The notes beneath the pieces were generated by a model. The model did no database searches and was not told the DNA's origin. It was given only the letters and a program-made list of their open reading frames with translations. From the NCBI GenBank assembly GCA_017163975.1, contig JAFFSR010000280.1, positions 1,240,001 to 1,304,000 of the forward strand: 64,000 nt of DNA, read 5' to 3'. The DNA comes from Anastatus disparis. Its lineage: Eukaryota; Arthropoda; Insecta; Hymenoptera; Eupelmidae. Position 1 is the stretch's first letter. Each line of letters begins with the position of its first letter. Positions 59,590 to 64,000 of this stretch are shown in pieces. Made by a program: the position numbers and the translations under genes.

Positions 59590-59930
59590 GGGAATATGTG
59601 CAATAAAAATTTGCCGATAAGTTTTTTCTCACTCTTTGTTTCCTTTAAATTTTTGTCCAATGAGACTTTATATCTCAAATGCCTAATCGGACTTTTTGAT
59701 AACACAAGTTGCCCCGAGAGCTTTCTGTAAGGATTTTCGTGATCTCCAGGTTTTATTTCCCGTAAAAAAATTCAGAAAAATTTTTCCGTAATTTTCCCAA
59801 GAAATCGAATTCTGGTTCACTAAAGCGCGAGCTAAGAGCCTTAGCCCTGTGTTCCCGCTGCTTCTCTAATTTAGTAAAGTAAGCGGCAAAACCGATCGCC
59901 ACCTATTGGGGAACTAAGCGTCAATTTTTA
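59590..59930 (-). mobile_element. Interspersed repeat R3, SINE-like (copy 2, inverted)
   Basis: Its reverse complement aligns with 37935-38424 from GGTGGCGATCGGTTTTGCCG through AATTCGATTTCTTGG to CAAATTTTTATTGCAC. It lacks about 160 bp present in copy 1 just before the tail. Confidence 0.6.
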
Positions 59931-59944
59931 ATAATAAATCGTAA

Positions 59945-60775
59945 ATTATTAAAATCAATCTTACTTGAAAAAAGAACAAAATAATTTAATTTTTTTCTTT
60001 AAAAACGGCAAAAAATGATATTAAAGTACAAAATTTTTCGAAATATAGTTACGTTGAAAAAAAATTTTTTTCATAAGTCCATATGACAATTTTAGTAATT
60101 ATATGACAATTTCACCTTGAGCATTTTTTTATTTTAAAAAATGGCAAAAAATTGAATCAAAGTAAAAAATTTTTGTAAAAATAATGACACTGAAAAAAAT
60201 TTTTTTTTACGTGAATGTGTTAATTTTAGTTAAACTAAAAATTACAATTTTACCTTCAGCAATTTTTTCTTGATTAAAAACGGTGAATATATGGAAGATG
60301 GAAAAAATATATTTTTTATGATTTGTTTAAATATTTTTTTGTAAATATCGCAGGTTATTAAATTTTTTTCACATTTTTTAAGATTATAAAGTGGAAGAAA
60401 AATTTGTTCTATACAAACATGTCAAGCTTCGTAAACATACTTTACACTGAAAAAAGTATATTTTCTACAAATTTCTTGAAAAATCTTTGAAAAATTGTAT
60501 GTTAATAAAATTAACGTAATTTGAAAATGGGGTTAAAATGCCTTAAATTTTTTGTTAAAATATTTTTAAAAAATTTTCTGTAAAAATCGCAAAACATACA
60601 TAATATTTTTTATTTTAAAAATTAACTTTTTTTTAAACCATAAATTTTTTAATTCACATGTAAAGGTCAAATATTTGAAGAATCAAAAAATTTCCTTGAA
60701 CAAAATATTATATTATTTTTTTATACAGTTAAAAAAATTAATATAGTCTAATTTTTTATTTTACTTAATGTGATA
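59945..60775 (-). repeat. Interspersed repeat R1 (copy 2, inverted)
   Basis: Its reverse complement matches 20815-21955, including the tandem blocks with GGCAAAAAATTGAA and the TACAAACATGTCAAGCTTCG region. The two copies are 38 kb apart in opposite orientation. Confidence 0.65.
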
Positions 60776-60829
60776 GGGCAATATTTTATTTAATTATCCA
60801 AGATAATATTACTCTGAATAAATTAAATA

Positions 60830-61091
60830 TTGTTATACAAAACTAAGAGTATAGCCCAACAGATGTCAGGACGAGCAAATGATCTTATTCTATGAAAAAA
60901 TATCCAAATTTTTATTAGTTTTCGAGTGAGGTCTGAAACGGAAAAACAGTTATCAAGTTCAATTGGTCTTCCGTTTCAAACCTCACTCGAAAACTAATGA
61001 AAATTTTATATTTTTTCATAGAATAGGATCGTTTGCTCGTCCTGAAATCTATTGGGCTATGCCCTTACTTTTGTATAGCAATATTTAATTT
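60830..61091. mobile_element. 260-bp foldback element
   Basis: Arms of about 110 bp run from AAATTAAATATTG through ATAGCCCAACAGATGTCAGG and GACGAGCAAATGATC to GAGTGAGGTCTGAAACGG. They are followed by a short loop near 60960 and the inverse arm. No ORF is present. Confidence 0.75.
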
Positions 61092-61961
61092 TTTTAATAA
61101 TAACGAAAATTTAGATTAGACAAGGACAGAGTTATACGGCCGCCTCTTAAACAGTGTATAATAAGATCCCTGTCAAACATTCTATGCTTATAAAACAACT
61201 TGCGATTTGACTATATTCATCTCAATGGTATCATCCGAGTGCACGAAAAGTTTTTACGTGTCATCATTGTCTTTATTCAGTAAACTATTTTTACGTAATT
61301 TTGATTATTACTTTCAAACATTATTATTAGTTTATTAGATTATGAGATTGTAAACAATTCTTTGATTATTCATCAATAACAATATAATTTTTTAAACAAA
61401 ATAAATTATCCAATGTCTGCGATACTAAGGGTACAATCGTACAACCAAGCTACTTTATGTTTTAAATTATTAAAAAATTACAAAACTTTCAATCGTTTAT
61501 TAGATTTATTAATAAATATTCTTATTCAAATGTTCTTGTGTGTATTATATTTTACGTACAATAAACGCAGCATTATGTTTCGGCTTTAACAGACATCCTT
61601 TGGAGTTATTAGTTTTCATACATGCTATGCCACTGTGCAATTGTATATAAATCCTTCTGAAGAAGGTATTAGAATCTGAATTTTAGAAGACATTGATATG
61701 TCGTCTTTATATGAATCGGCGCATGCAAAAATGGGGGTGGTTTTGAAACACTACGAGGTTTAGCATCGCGCTCATTTACATTGATTATACATCACACACA
61801 ACTATATATATGCGTATATCTCAGAATCCTATCTTTTTTAAGCAACTGTCAAACTTAAAGAACAAAAAAAACTTAAGAACCTCAACAACCTCAACAACCA
61901 CAACAACTTCCATTAGTCCAACCAGAGCCACGCCAAGGTTAGTATTTCTTTCTATATTATA
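61092..61961. other. Unassigned DNA with a possible small exon
   Basis: Mostly non-repetitive sequence. At 61878-61937 a 60-base block reads PQQPQQPQQLPLVQPEPRQ and ends at a good GTTAGT donor, but the preceding AG lacks a pyrimidine tract. No neighbouring exons were found. Confidence 0.25.
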
Positions 61962-62862
61962 ATAGTATATTAAGATACAAGTGGCTAAAATGGCCCATTA
62001 TTTCACGGCGTGAGATTAGCAGCAGAGCGTAGCGAGGCTGCTAAACGCCGTGAAATAATGGGACATTGAAGCCACGAGTATCTTATACTATTTTATAGCT
62101 CGAGTGATATAAATTCGCCATATTAAATCTGTACTAATAAAAAACAATAACAAACAAAAACTATGCACTTCACGAATGATAATTCAAAAAATAAAAACGA
62201 AAACTGTAAAAAAACAAGTATTAGGCGTTCCGTGAATGATAAATCAAAAAAGATTTTAAAAAATGATTATTTTAAAAATATACTTAAAATGTGTTGTAAT
62301 AATTAATTTTAATCAATATAATTTATATTATGTGAAATTGTTTGTTGAAATCATCTTTTATAAAGTCATAAATTTAAATTTTGTTTCACGTACGTATTAG
62401 CGTCGTAGGAGCGGTGAGGAGGTAACTTATGTATAGTATAGCAATAGCAATCGTGCGTAGTAATAGGGGATTCCCCGAAGCATTTTATAATACAACGCCG
62501 AAATGACTATACCTCTTCGCTTTGCATGTTACGCTACTATCAATTTAAGTTATACTCGTATTTTACTTGCTTATAATTGTTATTTAATTTCAAAATTGTT
62601 AATATTAATGAGTTCCAATAATCTACACCATATAATTATCAATGAAAACTCTATAAAATAATCAAGATATCAAATTATTATACTGATGTTCCTTGTTGAT
62701 CAAGTGTTAAGGCACATCTAAAATTAGTCTTTCTTTATTGAACCGTATAAAAAAGTTAAGATTTTTTCACAGTTCCTTTTTTTCACTGTTAAAAAATAGG
62801 CTATTTTTGCCTCGTGAAAGCGTGTCAAAAGTGCGAATTTATTTCACGCAGTGCTATAAAAG
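61962..62862. mobile_element. 900-bp hairpin-tipped non-autonomous transposon (copy 2)
   Basis: The left hairpin (61962-62091) starts ATAGTATATTAAGATACAAG and ends CTTATACTAT, with inner arms TTATTTCACGGCGT/ACGCCGTGAAATAA and loop GAGCGTAGCGAG. The interior and the right end (CACGCAGTGCTATAAAAG) match copy 1 at 13605-14534, in the same orientation. Arm sequences differ between copies but pair within each copy, so each hairpin is conserved by base pairing. Confidence 0.8.
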
Positions 62863-62919
62863 ATTTTAGCTGCTGCCGCTGTCAGTCTCTCAAAATCCTC
62901 CCTTAACTCCTATTTACTG

Positions 62920-63286
62920 ATAAATTTAGCTAATTTATGGTAAATTTTGCCTAATTTATCGTAAATTTCAGCTAATTTATTGAGAATTTTAGCTAATTTA
63001 TATTAATCTTAGCTAAAAATTTAATATTTTAGCTAAGTTTAGCTAATTTATTGAGAATTTTAGCTAATTTATATTAATTTTAGCTAATTTATATTAATTT
63101 TAGCTAAAATTTTAATTTTTTAGCTGAGTTTAGCTAATTTATTGTGAATTTTAGCTAAAATTTTAATTTTTCACTTAAAATCTGATAAATCAGGTCAATT
63201 TGATTTTAATTATTATAAGATTTTTTTTTAGCTAATTTTAGCTGATTTATTGAGAATTTGAACTAAAAATTTAATTTTTTAGCTAA
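62920..63286. repeat. TTTAGCTAATTTAT tandem repeat
   Basis: Irregular copies of TTTAGCTAATTTATTGAGAA and shorter TTTAGCTAA units fill this stretch and resume after the foldback element at 63951-64000, so that element inserted into the array. Confidence 0.8.
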
Positions 63287-63950
63287 CTAGGAGAGTATCA
63301 GACCTCCGGATCACGGATTTTGCTCAAACGTTGGGATAAGTTTTCAGATGTCAAAATATGAAAGGAAACAGAATTTTAGATCCCAACGCTCAATATTTCC
63401 CTAGTTACAGGCAATTAGAGAAAATCACTAAAAAAGTTACTAGATTTTCAGACGCATATAGTTCCTTAGCATTGATACTTAGGAGCATGAAACTTTTTTT
63501 TAAATGAAAGCTGAGCTCAAATCCTTTCGAAATAGCAGTTATAGCATGTCAAAATATTATATATTCTCAAAGTTATAGCGTGATAAACATTGGACCTGAT
63601 TTTTCTTTTCAAAACATTAATTAACAACAAAAGCTGAAATTGGGTCTAATGTTTATTACGCCATAACTTTGGGAAAAAATAATATTTTGACATGCTATAA
63701 CTACTATTTCGAAAGGATTTGAGCTCAGCTTTCATTTTAAAAAAGTTTCATGCTCCTAAGTATCAATGCTAAGGAACTATATGCGTTTGAAAATCTAGTA
63801 ACTTTTTAGTGATATTCTTTTATTGCCTGTAACTAGGGAAATATTGAGCGTTGAGGTCTAAAATTCTATTTCCTTTCATATTTTGACATCTGAAAACTTA
63901 TCCTAAAGTTTGAGCAAAATCCGTGATCCGGAGGTCTGATACTCTCCTAG
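63287..63950. mobile_element. 664-bp foldback element
   Basis: The left arm begins CTAGGAGAGTATCAGACCTC and the right arm ends in its inverse. The arms are about 310 bp and nearly identical, with a loop around 63590-63640. The flanks suggest a 3-bp TAA duplication. No ORF is present. The high arm similarity suggests recent origin or arm conversion. Confidence 0.85.
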
Positions 63951-64000
63951 TAAGTTTAGTTAATTTATTGTAAATTTTATTTAAAATTTTAATTTTTTCA

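Overview
The window looks like an AT-rich insect nuclear contig. Introns have GT..AG boundaries, and a satellite array carries TTAGG-containing units, the arthropod telomere motif, which is frequent in hymenopteran repeats. There is an insect 18-residue-motif cuticle protein gene, and most of the remaining sequence is transposable elements and foldback repeats. A hymenopteran such as a parasitoid wasp would fit, but the species cannot be fixed from sequence alone. I see no bacterial features, CRISPR array or intact tRNA.

Two genes can be modelled with every splice junction in phase. (1) A secreted cuticle protein (49544-52701, +, 3 exons, 153 aa) has a TATA box, a signal peptide and two copies of the 18-residue cuticular motif, one on each of exons 2 and 3. 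(2) A DUF4806-type protein (33652-37212, +, 6 exons, 374 aa) is intact although its last intron holds a 770-bp foldback element.

The rest is layered mobile DNA. 1-7.8 kb: AT-rich DNA, one 715-bp foldback element and one double-hairpin element. 7.9-10.9 kb: a 3.0-kb element with TAGGGGAAAC... termini and a TA target duplication, containing a CpG-richer core with a perfect NRF-1/ewg-type site. 11.9-15.3 kb (minus strand): a dead Penelope-like reverse transcriptase, then a dead Crypton-type tyrosine recombinase split by a 930-bp hairpin-tipped transposon, then a 5S-rRNA-derived SINE with a perfect 15-bp target duplication. 16.1-20.0 kb: a Mutator-like element whose transposase is broken by stops and by a 159-bp MITE. 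22.0-28.2 kb: a truncated CACTA/DUF4218-like transposase whose last codons are cut off by a 3.75-kb element with about 565-bp inverted repeats, a TTGT target duplication and an intact 713-aa transposase-like ORF. 28.6-32.9 kb: a satellite of about 160 bp per unit that changes orientation once. 37.7-46 kb: decayed coding fragments, (TA)n, a GGAGGGGTATAC minisatellite and more foldbacks. 56.9-64 kb: second, mostly inverted, copies of repeats seen earlier plus two more foldbacks.

The most unusual recurring feature is a family of GC-rich hairpins (5.0, 10.5, 13.6, 20.3, 29.1, 62.0 kb, perhaps 42.2 kb). Most have ATAGTA...TACTAT-like ends and CTCG/CGAG-rich loops. They appear alone, as a conserved two-hairpin unit, or as the tip of a 0.9-kb transposon. 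The second lead is that a transposase fragment and the intact DUF4806 gene lie between inverted copies of one terminal-like repeat (22.0 and 37.7-37.9 kb).
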